Assembly: GCF_001854125.1 (NCBI RefSeq)
Contig: NZ_CP017715.1
Location: 248,001 to 312,000 of the forward strand
Direction of reading: 5' to 3'
DNA: 64,000 bases
Origin: Marinobacter salinus
GTDB taxonomy: Bacteria; Pseudomonadota; Gammaproteobacteria; Pseudomonadales; Oleiphilaceae
Made by a program: the position numbers and the translations under genes. Positions 34,223 through 41,877 of this stretch are shown here, one piece after another; the stretch's first letter is position 1; every line of letters starts with the position of its first letter. Under the pieces are notes generated by a model. It made no database searches and was not told where the DNA came from. It worked only from the letters and a program-made list of their open reading frames with translations.

Positions 34223-35053
34223 ATGAAGCTTGTTACCCTAGTTAAACCTCTTTTAGCCGCGAGCCTTCTGGTCGCCGGTTCTGCCAGTGCGGCGCCAGAC
34301 GCCCGTCAGGTTCTGTCTGCCTCTCCGGTTGATGACATCGTTGCTCAGTATCCAGCCATGATGAGCCAGGGAATTCGTGAAGGACTGAAGCGCAGCGGGC
34401 AAATGCCTCCCATGGTGGCAGAAACCATTGGTCATGTTGTTAGCAGCAGTTTCAGCGCGGCGGATATTGAGCAGCAGATTGTGGAGAATCTTGACCAACA
34501 GCTCAGTGATGCGCAGCTCAAGGACGTTGGCGAATGGTACGGAACGCCGGTCGCAAGAAAGATTTCAGCGTCCGAGATAGCGGCCTCCGCACCCTCGGCA
34601 TGGCAGGATATTCAGGCGAGGGCGCCCGAGCTGAATCGGAAATACAAAGGTACAGACCGTGCCCGCATGTTTGACCGGTTTGATCGCGCCTCCAGGGCGA
34701 CGGAAAGCGCAGTGGACACGACCATCGCAGTGCAGCTGGGGCTGGCGACAGCCATGGCGGCGTTCAGCAGCGATTCCGTGCACTACGATGAGATTGAACA
34801 ACGCATTGAAAGCCAGCGCAGCACGTTGAGAGGGGTAGTGGGGCAGCAAGTCTACGACAGCTATCTCTACACCTATGAGGGCATCAGTGCCCAGGAAATG
34901 GACCTTTACCTGGACTTTCTGGAAAGCCCGGCAGGTGCCGCGTTTTCAAAAGTGGTTACCGACAGCATTCAGCAGGCGATTACCGATCCGATAGAGTCCG
35001 TTGGTAGCCAGCTCGCCCGGTTTCTTTCTCCGGCACCAAAAGGCGGTCAGTAA
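34223..35053 (+). CDS. DUF2059 family secreted protein
   Basis: A 276-residue protein with a signal peptide (residues 1-23, MKLVTLVKPLLAASLLVAG start). The DUF2059 core (LSDAQLKDVGEWYGTPVARKIS, about residues 90-115, and YEGISAQEMDLYLDFLESPAGAAFSKV near 215-240) is clear. It is probably periplasmic with an all-helical fold. Function unknown. Its last 74 bases overlap the 3' end of the convergent MBL-fold gene, which is unusual for this window. Confidence 0.8.
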   Translation: MKLVTLVKPLLAASLLVAGSASAAPDARQVLSASPVDDIVAQYPAMMSQGIREGLKRSGQMPPMVAETIGHVVSSSFSAADIEQQIVENLDQQLSDAQLKDVGEWYGTPVARKISASEIAASAPSAWQDIQARAPELNRKYKGTDRARMFDRFDRASRATESAVDTTIAVQLGLATAMAAFSSDSVHYDEIEQRIESQRSTLRGVVGQQVYDSYLYTYEGISAQEMDLYLDFLESPAGAAFSKVVTDSIQQAITDPIESVGSQLARFLSPAPKGGQ

Positions 35054-36119
35054 ATCCGGCCAGTTCCTGGTAGACAGCCTCGCGTTTGCGGGCGTACCTA
35101 TGTGAAAAATGGAACGCGATCAGCTGCTTCACGTTCGCCAGATTGGCTATCCGGGCCGTCGCTTCTGTTGTCAGATGGCCGGTACGCTCTGCCTGGTCTG
35201 CGTCAGCCTGCATAAAGGAAGCTTCGCAAAACAGGGTGTGCGCATTGCGGGCCAGGTCCGTCATTTTTGCAATGTTGTCTGGTTTGTCGGCAAAATCTGT
35301 GGCGTAAACGACCGGCTCTCCGGGTGCCTGGATCAATAACCGGCTCGCCAGCACCTGTGCCGGATACACGCGGCCATTGCCCGGGGAAATGAGTTCGCCA
35401 GGGCGTTTTTTCAGTACAGCAATCTTAAGGTCATGCAGCCATGGTCCGGGCTTTGCGCCAAGCTCTTCCAGTCCGTTCTTGCGAACATTCAGTTTTCCAA
35501 ACGGCTCCCAGGAGTACGCCATCACCGGCGTTCCATGATCAAGCATGGCTGCCCGGACCCTGAATTCCGTTTCCCGGTGAATGACACCACCGGGCGTGGG
35601 AGTCTCGGGTAAAGGCTCAGGATGAGGTTCTCCGGCCGTCACTCTCCAGCCCTTCAGGTGGCTGCCATACCACTCGTATACTTCGAACTTTGGACCCCGG
35701 TTTTCAACCCGGTCCCAGAGGATGCCCCTGATCATACCGGTTATGTGTCCGAGTAGCCCTGGCGGGCCGAAAAGCCTGCAAGGCGGAAAGTGCCCGATCC
35801 GGCTGCGCATGAACCACATGAACCCGCCAATATGATCGGCGTGACAGTGGGTGATGAAGACATCGGAGACCTGATGGGCAGAGCGCAGCGCCATGCGCCC
35901 GCTGTCGCCCATATCGAACAGAAGACTGCGTGACTCGTGAAGTAAGCGAAGTTGCAATAGCGGGTCGCCGCCAACGCCGTTTACCAGAGACGCAACCACG
36001 GGGCCAACCCGAAGAGCTACCTGGGGATCACGGGCTACGCTGGTCAGCGCCCCCAGTTCGACACTGATTTCAAAAGCACCACTTCCATACCGGTTATGGG
36101 GCATACCAAAAGCGTCCAT
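34980..36119 (-). CDS. MBL-fold hydrolase, RNase Z-like
   Basis: A 379-residue metallo-beta-lactamase-fold protein. The metal motif H-x-H-x-D-H is in full (His91, His93, Asp95, His96 in THCHADHIGG), a later DHGTPVMAYSW carries another metal histidine and a final HFSHRYA contributes the last. This layout fits the RNase Z/ElaC superfamily, but the N- and C-terminal parts differ from true tRNase Z, so the substrate is uncertain. The 3' end overlaps the DUF2059 gene on the other strand by 74 bases. ATG 36119 is divergent from the M24 gene. Confidence 0.78.
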   Translation of the reverse strand: MDAFGMPHNRYGSGAFEISVELGALTSVARDPQVALRVGPVVASLVNGVGGDPLLQLRLLHESRSLLFDMGDSGRMALRSAHQVSDVFITHCHADHIGGFMWFMRSRIGHFPPCRLFGPPGLLGHITGMIRGILWDRVENRGPKFEVYEWYGSHLKGWRVTAGEPHPEPLPETPTPGGVIHRETEFRVRAAMLDHGTPVMAYSWEPFGKLNVRKNGLEELGAKPGPWLHDLKIAVLKKRPGELISPGNGRVYPAQVLASRLLIQAPGEPVVYATDFADKPDNIAKMTDLARNAHTLFCEASFMQADADQAERTGHLTTEATARIANLANVKQLIAFHFSHRYARKREAVYQELAGFTDRLLVPEKETGRAGYQRTLSDR

Positions 36120-36150
36120 TACGGGCGGGAGTCATTTGTTATACCTGAAA

Positions 36151-36160
36151 GTTGTACAAC
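36151..36160. promoter_or_regulatory. 10-bp palindrome in the divergent promoter region
   Basis: GTTGTACAAC is a perfect palindrome between the MBL-fold gene and the M24-like gene, which are divergent and 92 bases apart. It could be an operator for a dimeric regulator. No other support is visible. Confidence 0.3.
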
Positions 36161-36211
36161 AGCGAATTTGGGTCCACTCTCCTTATTATAGGCCACTGAG
36201 GAGTTACGCCC

Positions 36212-37393
36212 ATGGACTTCAATGCTTATCAGAGAGCGTTGCCACAGGAGTTACGGGGCTCGGAGTGTCCTTTCCCTGCGGCGGAGTTTGACCAGCGGCT
36301 TGCCAGCGTACGCGAACGCATGGCCGCCGAGGATATGGATGCCCTGTTGCTGACTGATCCGTCCGATATTTTCTATCTCACCGGCTACAGTACCTTCGAA
36401 GTGTCGGTTCATGTGGCTTTGTTGGTGACCGGTTCGTCCCTTTTCCTTCAGGTTCCGTCCATTGAGATGGGGCCAGCCATGGTGACAACCCGCGTTGCCG
36501 AGGTGACAGGGTATCGGTGGGAAGGTATTGGCGAAGTTCTGTCTCCGTTAATTGAGGCTCTCAATGGTTCGGCGGATATTGTGGGTATTGATGCCTGGCA
36601 TGGATCACTTCGCCAGGGTGTCCTTGAAGGGCTGAAGGCCCGATTGTCCAGTGTTCGCTTTATCGACAGCGGCGGGCTCGTGAAAAAGGTCCGCATCATC
36701 AAGTCTCCGGCTGAAATCGAGTATCTTCGACACAGTGCGCGGGTGACGGGCGAGGGATTGCGGGCCGCTGTCGCTGAGGTGCGTCCCGGGGCAACAGACA
36801 ATGATATAGCAGCAGCCGGGGCCAGGGCGCTGCTGGAGGCAGGCAGTGAGTTCATGAGCATGCAGCCCATTGTGACCACTGGCCGGCGAAGCAGTGTTAT
36901 TCATACCAACCACAAACGTTGCACGATTGAGCAGGGCGAACCGGTCTTTCTGGAGTTTGGGGCCGCGTGGCAGCGTTACACAGCACCGATGATGCAAACC
37001 GTTGTGGCCGGATCACCTTCTGCTGAGATGCAGCAGGTATTTGAAGGCTGTCGCCGCATTGTTGATGCGTTGCTCGAGGCAGTGAAACCCGGCGCAACCT
37101 TTGACTCGGCGGCACTGGTAGCGGAAAGGGCCTTGGCCCCCCTGGCCAGCAAGGTGTTCTTTTCCGGGGTGTTTGGATATACCGTTGGCGCCCAGTTTCC
37201 GCCCTCCTGGGTAGAAGGTTCGGGGTTTATCGCCCGGGGTGGTAATGCCGAGTTTAAACCGGGCATGGTGTTTCACCTGCCGATCTGCCTTCGGGTTCCC
37301 GGTCAATGGGGTATAGGCTGCAGCGAGACGATTCTTGTCACTGCACGGGGGGCCGAACCGATAACGTCCAATCCCTGGACGCTTGGTTCGTAA
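36212..37393 (+). CDS. M24 (pita-bread) family hydrolase lacking the metal ligands, creatinase/ectoine-hydrolase type
   Basis: A 393-residue protein with a creatinase N-terminal domain (residues 1-150, with ALLLTDPSDIFYLTGY) and an M24 catalytic domain. Four of the five metal ligands of aminopeptidase P are missing: the D-x10-D pair reads EFGAAWQRYTAPMMQ, the catalytic His region reads GYTVGAQFPPSW and the PGMVF-x-EP motif reads PGMVFHLPICL. The last glutamate (SETILVT) remains. This pattern is like creatinase and DoeA (ectoine hydrolase), which open C-N bonds without a metal. A GAGGAG precedes ATG 36212. The substrate cannot be told from sequence. Confidence 0.78.
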   Translation: MDFNAYQRALPQELRGSECPFPAAEFDQRLASVRERMAAEDMDALLLTDPSDIFYLTGYSTFEVSVHVALLVTGSSLFLQVPSIEMGPAMVTTRVAEVTGYRWEGIGEVLSPLIEALNGSADIVGIDAWHGSLRQGVLEGLKARLSSVRFIDSGGLVKKVRIIKSPAEIEYLRHSARVTGEGLRAAVAEVRPGATDNDIAAAGARALLEAGSEFMSMQPIVTTGRRSSVIHTNHKRCTIEQGEPVFLEFGAAWQRYTAPMMQTVVAGSPSAEMQQVFEGCRRIVDALLEAVKPGATFDSAALVAERALAPLASKVFFSGVFGYTVGAQFPPSWVEGSGFIARGGNAEFKPGMVFHLPICLRVPGQWGIGCSETILVTARGAEPITSNPWTLGS

Positions 37394-37404
37394 TTCAGGG
37401 TATG

Positions 37405-37683
37405 TCAGCTGCGGCTGGTTACTTCAAGCAGGTGATAGCCAAACTGTGTTTTGATTGGGCCCAGCACTGTGTTCAGCTCGCTGTTGAACACGGCTTTGTC
37501 GAATTCCGGCACCATCTGCCCCGGGCCGAAAGAGCCCAGATCACCGCCGTTACGGCCGGAGGGGCAGGAGGAGTGCTGTTTTGCGACTTCGGCGAAATCC
37601 TGGCCACCTTCAATGGCTTTCTTCAGTTCTTCACACTTCGCTTCGCTGTCTACCAGAATGTGGCGCGCGGTTGCCTGTGCCAT
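37405..37683 (-). CDS. ppiC: Parvulin-type peptidyl-prolyl isomerase (PpiC-like)
   Basis: A 92-residue single-domain cytoplasmic parvulin. The fold signatures are ARHILVDSEAKCEELKKAI at the start, then SSCPSGRNGGDLGSFGPGQMVPEFDKAVF and the end GPIKTQFGYHLLEV. The length and lack of a signal peptide fit E. coli PpiC. It converges on the M24-like gene with 11 bases between stops. Its start is 183 bases from the TTG start of the divergent ybiT gene. Confidence 0.92.
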   Translation of the reverse strand: MAQATARHILVDSEAKCEELKKAIEGGQDFAEVAKQHSSCPSGRNGGDLGSFGPGQMVPEFDKAVFNSELNTVLGPIKTQFGYHLLEVTSRS

Positions 37684-37826
37684 GGTCAGTATCCTTTTAC
37701 AGAGTGAATGGTGTCTTCAGAGGGGGAATGCTGCCCTTACCGCTGGTCAGAGGCAAGCTGTTTTTATCCGTGTTTCTGCGTCCTCACGTTACCATCCGCA
37801 AACCTGTACAATGCCGGCTTTATTTC

Positions 37827-37843
37827 GCCGGCCTCCGGCCGGC
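37827..37843 (+). promoter_or_regulatory. GC-rich leader hairpin before ybiT
   Basis: GCCGGCC-TCC-GGCCGGC is a perfect 7-bp stem with a 3-base loop, ending 23 bases before the TTG start of the ABC-F gene. It could limit translation or be an attenuator. A second small dyad (CCTA-CATTTA-TAGG) follows directly. Confidence 0.35.
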
Positions 37844-37865
37844 CCTACATTTATAGGTTTGTTTC

Positions 37866-39452
37866 TTGATCTCTACCGCCAATATCACCATGCAGTTCGG
37901 GGCCAAGCCCCTGTTTGAAAATGTTTCCGCCAAGTTTGGCAATGGCAACCGGTACGGCCTGATCGGCGCCAATGGTTGCGGGAAATCCACGCTGATGAAA
38001 ATTCTCGGTGGCGATCTCGAACCTTCTGGCGGCCAGGTCATGCTGGACCCGAACGTTCGCTTGGGCAAGTTGCGCCAGGACCAGTTTGCCTATGAGGAGT
38101 GCACGGTTATGGATACCGTGATCATGGGCCACGAAGAGCTCTGGCAGGTAAAGAAAGAGAGGGACCGGATCTATTCCCAGGCCGAGATGAGCGAGGAAGA
38201 CGGCATGGCCGTGGCGGACCTGGAAGTTCAGTTTGCCGAAATGGATGGTTACACTGCCGAAGCCCGCGCCGGGGAGTTGTTGCTGGGCCTGGAAATTCCG
38301 CTGGATGAGCACAATGGTCCCATGAGTGCCCTGGCACCGGGATGGAAGCTGCGGGTGTTGCTGGCCCAGGCCCTGTTCTCCGATCCGGACGTGCTATTGC
38401 TAGACGAGCCCACCAACCACCTGGATATCAACACCATACGCTGGCTGGAGAATATTCTGGTTGCCCGCAACAGCACCATGATCATCATCTCCCACGACCG
38501 CCACTTCCTGAACAGTGTGTGCACGCACATGGCGGATCTGGACTACGGTGAGCTGCGCCTGTTCCCGGGCAATTACGACGAGTACATGACAGCCGCCACC
38601 CAGGCCCGCGAGCGCATGCAATCCGACAACGCCAAGAAGAAGGCCCAGATTGCCGAGTTGCAGCAGTTTGTCAGCCGCTTCTCGGCCAACGCCTCCAAGG
38701 CCAAGCAGGCCACTTCCCGCGCCCGCCAGATCGACAAGATCCAGCTCGAAGAGGTGAAGCCGTCCAGCCGTGTGAGTCCGTTTATCCGCTTTGAGCAGGG
38801 CAAGAAGCTGCATCGTCAGGCGGTTACTCTCAAAAACCTGACTAAGGGCTTTGACGGTGAAACCCTGTTCAACAAGCTCAACCTTCAGGTTGAAGCCGGC
38901 GAGCGGGTGGCGATCATCGGACCCAACGGCATTGGTAAAACTACGCTGTTGCAGTGCATGAGCGGTGCCTACGAGCCAGACAGCGGTGAGGTAAAATGGA
39001 CGGACAGTGCCGAGGTTGGCTATTTCGCCCAGGACCACACCGCCGATTTCGCCGACGACGAAACTCTGACCGACTGGATGGCCCAGTGGACCACCGGCGG
39101 TGAGCAACTGATTCGCGGCACTCTGGGCCGCATGCTGTTTTCAGGTGACGACATCGGAAAATCGGTAAAGGTGATTTCCGGTGGTGAGCAGGGCCGGATG
39201 CTGTTCGGCAAGCTGATCCTGCAGAAGCCCAACGTGATGTTGATGGACGAGCCCACTAACCACCTGGATATGGAGTCCATCGAAGCCCTGAACCTGGCGC
39301 TCGAGAACTACCCCGGTACGCTGGTTTTCGTCAGCCACGACCGGGAGTTTGTTTCCTCGCTGGCGACGCGCATTATCGAGCTGAAAGCGGATGGTGTGAC
39401 TGACTTCAGTGGGTCTTATGATGATTATCTTCGGAGTCAGGGGTACCTTTAA
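37866..39452 (+). CDS. ybiT: ABC-F family ATPase YbiT
   Basis: A 528-residue protein with two ATP-binding cassettes and no membrane domain, acting at the ribosome. The first Walker A is GANGCGKST (34-42) and the second GPNGIGKTT (about 356-364). LSGG-type signatures and the DEPTNHLD Walker B boxes are present. The whole sequence matches E. coli YbiT closely, including the linker [20 protein letters not shown]. The start aligned to YbiT is TTG 37866, and the next ATG (37890) would remove the first eight residues. There is no strong ribosome-binding site, so translation may be modest or regulated. A leader hairpin lies just upstream. Confidence 0.95.
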   Translation: MISTANITMQFGAKPLFENVSAKFGNGNRYGLIGANGCGKSTLMKILGGDLEPSGGQVMLDPNVRLGKLRQDQFAYEECTVMDTVIMGHEELWQVKKERDRIYSQAEMSEEDGMAVADLEVQFAEMDGYTAEARAGELLLGLEIPLDEHNGPMSALAPGWKLRVLLAQALFSDPDVLLLDEPTNHLDINTIRWLENILVARNSTMIIISHDRHFLNSVCTHMADLDYGELRLFPGNYDEYMTAATQARERMQSDNAKKKAQIAELQQFVSRFSANASKAKQATSRARQIDKIQLEEVKPSSRVSPFIRFEQGKKLHRQAVTLKNLTKGFDGETLFNKLNLQVEAGERVAIIGPNGIGKTTLLQCMSGAYEPDSGEVKWTDSAEVGYFAQDHTADFADDETLTDWMAQWTTGGEQLIRGTLGRMLFSGDDIGKSVKVISGGEQGRMLFGKLILQKPNVMLMDEPTNHLDMESIEALNLALENYPGTLVFVSHDREFVSSLATRIIELKADGVTDFSGSYDDYLRSQGYL

Positions 39453-39471
39453 TCAATAAACCATTGGGCTG

Positions 39472-39580
39472 GGCAGCCGGGAAGGGCTGTCCAAAACCCG
39501 CTCCTTCGGCACGTCCATGTGACGCTTGAGCTCCGCCATCCATGGCTGCGCACAGTTTTGGACAGCCCTTCCCGGCTGCC
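39472..39580. repeat. Inverted-repeat element with conserved loop, copy 1
   Basis: Two perfectly complementary 26-base arms (39472-39497 and 39555-39580) flank a 57-base loop. It begins 19 bases after the ybiT stop. The second half of the loop (39511-39554) is almost identical to the loop of a second element at 47942-48050, whereas the arms differ apart from an inner TCCAAAA/TTTTGGA. Inside the loop, GCCAT-CC-ATGGC forms a small hairpin. It could act as a terminator or 3' stabiliser, but the shared loop suggests a dispersed repeat family. Confidence 0.8.
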
Positions 39581-39625
39581 TGAACAAGCCTTTGCGTGGC
39601 CTACAAATTTCCAGGAGAGAACAGC

Positions 39626-40168
39626 ATGGACGAGATAGAGGTAATAAACGCATCCCGGAAATGGGTTGAAGACGTAGTCGTTGGTTACAACCTTTGCCCG
39701 TTTGCCAAGAGAGAGCTTCTGCGGAATCGCGTCCGGTTCGTGGTGTCGGAGGCAGAGACCGAAGACGAACTCCTTCAGGCGCTGCATTCCGAACTTCAGC
39801 GTCTGGACGATGAGCCGGGCGTTGAAACCACCGTGCTGATTCATCCCGGTGTTTTGCAGGAGTTTGGCGCCTACAATGAGTTTCTGGATGCGGCTGATGG
39901 TTTGTTGGCCTATCTCGAGATGGAGGGCGTATACCAGATTGCGAGCTTCCATCCGGACTATCAGTTCGAAGGGACAGAGCAGGATTCGGCCGAGAACTAC
40001 ACCAACCGTTCCCCGTACCCGATGCTGCACCTGTTACGTGAAGCCAGTCTGGAAGCGGCGATTGGAAGTTATCCGGATGTAGAGGGCATCCCTCAGAGAA
40101 ACATCGAGCTGATGGAAAACCTCGGCACAGACAAAATGCGGGAAATTCTCGCCAATTGCCTGCAATAG
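39626..40168 (+). CDS. DUF1415 domain-containing protein
   Basis: A 180-residue soluble protein. The DUF1415 signature is seen in the N-terminal part (ASRKWVEDVVVGYNLCPFAKRE) with a conserved cysteine at residue 23, in ETTVLIHPG and in the C-terminal NRSPYPMLHLLREASLE. AGGAG at 39613-39617 is placed well before ATG 39626. An upstream ATG at 39596 lies nearer the repeat and has no ribosome-binding site. Function unknown. It is followed after 50 bases by the methyltransferase-like gene and then the sirtuin gene, likely one operon. Confidence 0.87.
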   Translation: MDEIEVINASRKWVEDVVVGYNLCPFAKRELLRNRVRFVVSEAETEDELLQALHSELQRLDDEPGVETTVLIHPGVLQEFGAYNEFLDAADGLLAYLEMEGVYQIASFHPDYQFEGTEQDSAENYTNRSPYPMLHLLREASLEAAIGSYPDVEGIPQRNIELMENLGTDKMREILANCLQ

Positions 40169-40218
40169 CACGGAGTTGGCTCAGGCCAGCCACCAACCCA
40201 GATAAAGAGGCACACCCC

Positions 40219-40950
40219 TTGGGACTTCTCTTCGAGCAGATCGACAGCCAGCCATCCGAAATCGGCGAGATCACCCTCCGGCGACGTCGGATTCCGGCGA
40301 TCGGTGACCGGGATATCTTCGAGGTGAAGCTCGGCGAAGAATTCCTGATGTCCAGCATGTTCGTGGATGCCGAGATCGCCTTGTCGGACCTGGGCCTGAA
40401 CGAAACCGAAGGCGACAATCTCAGTGTCGTTGTAGGCGGACTCGGGCTTGGCTATACCGCCGTGGCCGCACTCAGGCACGAGCGCGTAGGGGAGTTGCTG
40501 ATTGTTGAATACCTGGAGCCGGTCATCGGCTGGCACCAACAGGAACGGGTACCGCTGGGTGCCGACATCAATGCCGACGCCAGAAGCCGGTATGTCCATG
40601 GCAGCTTCTTTGATCTGGCCATCGCCGAGCCAGACGCTGGTGGGTTTGATCCGGAATCTCCGGGGAAGACCTTTGACGCCATCCTCCTCGATATTGATCA
40701 CTCGCCCCGTGCCTTGCTGCACGACTCCAATGCCAGTTTCTACACCCCGGAAAACATCCGGAAAATGGCAAGACAGCTGAAACCGCGAGGCATCTTTGCC
40801 ATGTGGTCAAATGAAGGGGAAGATGCAGAATTCATGACCGTTCTCAGGGACGTGTTCACCGATGTCGCCTGCCATGTTGTAAGCTTTTTTAATCCGTTTC
40901 AGAACAGGGAATCGTTCAACACCGTTTACGTGGCCCGAAAGCCGGGCTGA
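40219..40950 (+). CDS. Spermidine-synthase-like methyltransferase-fold protein
   Basis: A protein of about 243 residues with a Rossmann-like SAM-fold: VVVGGLGLGYTAVAAL (about residues 76-91) is the glycine-rich loop, followed by LLIVEYLEPVIGWH and the FDAILLDIDHSP segment of spermidine synthases. The characteristic polyamine-binding DGGD-type motif is not clear, so the substrate is uncertain. The frame opens at ATG 40156 inside the previous gene's end. The best start is TTG 40219 with AAAGAGG eight bases upstream. It is 17 bases before the sirtuin gene. Confidence 0.8.
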   Translation: MGLLFEQIDSQPSEIGEITLRRRRIPAIGDRDIFEVKLGEEFLMSSMFVDAEIALSDLGLNETEGDNLSVVVGGLGLGYTAVAALRHERVGELLIVEYLEPVIGWHQQERVPLGADINADARSRYVHGSFFDLAIAEPDAGGFDPESPGKTFDAILLDIDHSPRALLHDSNASFYTPENIRKMARQLKPRGIFAMWSNEGEDAEFMTVLRDVFTDVACHVVSFFNPFQNRESFNTVYVARKPG

Positions 40951-40966
40951 ACTATCCGGAGAATGT

Positions 40967-41866
40967 ATGCCTGTTAGCCATCGTACACGCCCTTTCAGTT
41001 CCAGTGAGCGTTTACCGGACGCTGGTGAGCCAACAGTGCTCCATGAACCAGAGCAGGCCGGTGCCCTGTTGGCCGAGTTTATTCATCAACACCCGAAGCT
41101 GTTGATCCTGACCGGCGCTGGCGTGAGCACCGATTCCGGTATTCCCGATTACCGGGACGGCGATGGCGCCTGGAAGCGCAAACAACCGGTCCAGCATCAG
41201 GCCTTCATGGAAAGCTACGAAACCCGACAGCGCTACTGGGGCCGAAGTCTGATCGGCTGGCCGGTGATGCGTAATGCCAGTCCCAACCCTTCCCACCATT
41301 ACATCTCCGATCTTGAATTGCTCAACCATAGCAACCTGGTGGTGACCCAGAATGTTGACCGGCTGCATCAGAAAGCAGGTACCCGGGCGGTCACAGATCT
41401 GCATGGACGGGCGGATGAAGTAGTCTGTATGAGCTGCGGTTACCGCTGCCCGCGGGATGATGTGCATGACCGCTGTGCCGATCTCAACCCGGGCTTCGGT
41501 CATTACCGGGCGGATACGGCGCCTGATGGGGACGCGGATCTGGAGGTGGATTTCTCTGATTTCCGACCGGCAGACTGCCCGAAGTGCGAGGGTATTCTGA
41601 AGCCGGATGTGGTTTTCTTCGGCGACTATGTTCCCAAAGAGCGGGTTTATTCAGCGCTGGACGTGCTCAAAGCCAGTGATGGCCTGTTGGTGATTGGCTC
41701 GTCGCTGATGGTGTATTCGGGGTTCCGGTTCTGCCGATACGCAAAAGAGTGGGGTAAGCCGATGGCTACCCTTAATCTGGGCCGTACCCGGGCAGAGCCC
41801 ATGGTGGACCTGAAGCTTAATGCCAGAATCGGGGAGACCCTCAGGGCCTCCCTCAATCGGCTATAG
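40967..41866 (+). CDS. Sir2-family NAD-dependent protein deacylase
   Basis: A 299-residue sirtuin. The NAD-binding motif LTGAGVSTDSGIPDYRDGDGAW is at about residues 45-66. The active-site region TQNVDRLHQKAG and DLHGRADEVVCMSCGY follow, with the first zinc cysteine pair in CMSCG and the second in DCPKCEG. GSSLMVYSGFRF is the final NAD loop. The N-terminus is longer than in CobB, so I do not assign that symbol. It likely removes acyl groups from lysines in the cytoplasm. GGAGAATGT precedes the ATG. Confidence 0.92.
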   Translation: MPVSHRTRPFSSSERLPDAGEPTVLHEPEQAGALLAEFIHQHPKLLILTGAGVSTDSGIPDYRDGDGAWKRKQPVQHQAFMESYETRQRYWGRSLIGWPVMRNASPNPSHHYISDLELLNHSNLVVTQNVDRLHQKAGTRAVTDLHGRADEVVCMSCGYRCPRDDVHDRCADLNPGFGHYRADTAPDGDADLEVDFSDFRPADCPKCEGILKPDVVFFGDYVPKERVYSALDVLKASDGLLVIGSSLMVYSGFRFCRYAKEWGKPMATLNLGRTRAEPMVDLKLNARIGETLRASLNRL

Positions 41867-41877
41867 CGAGATATTTA

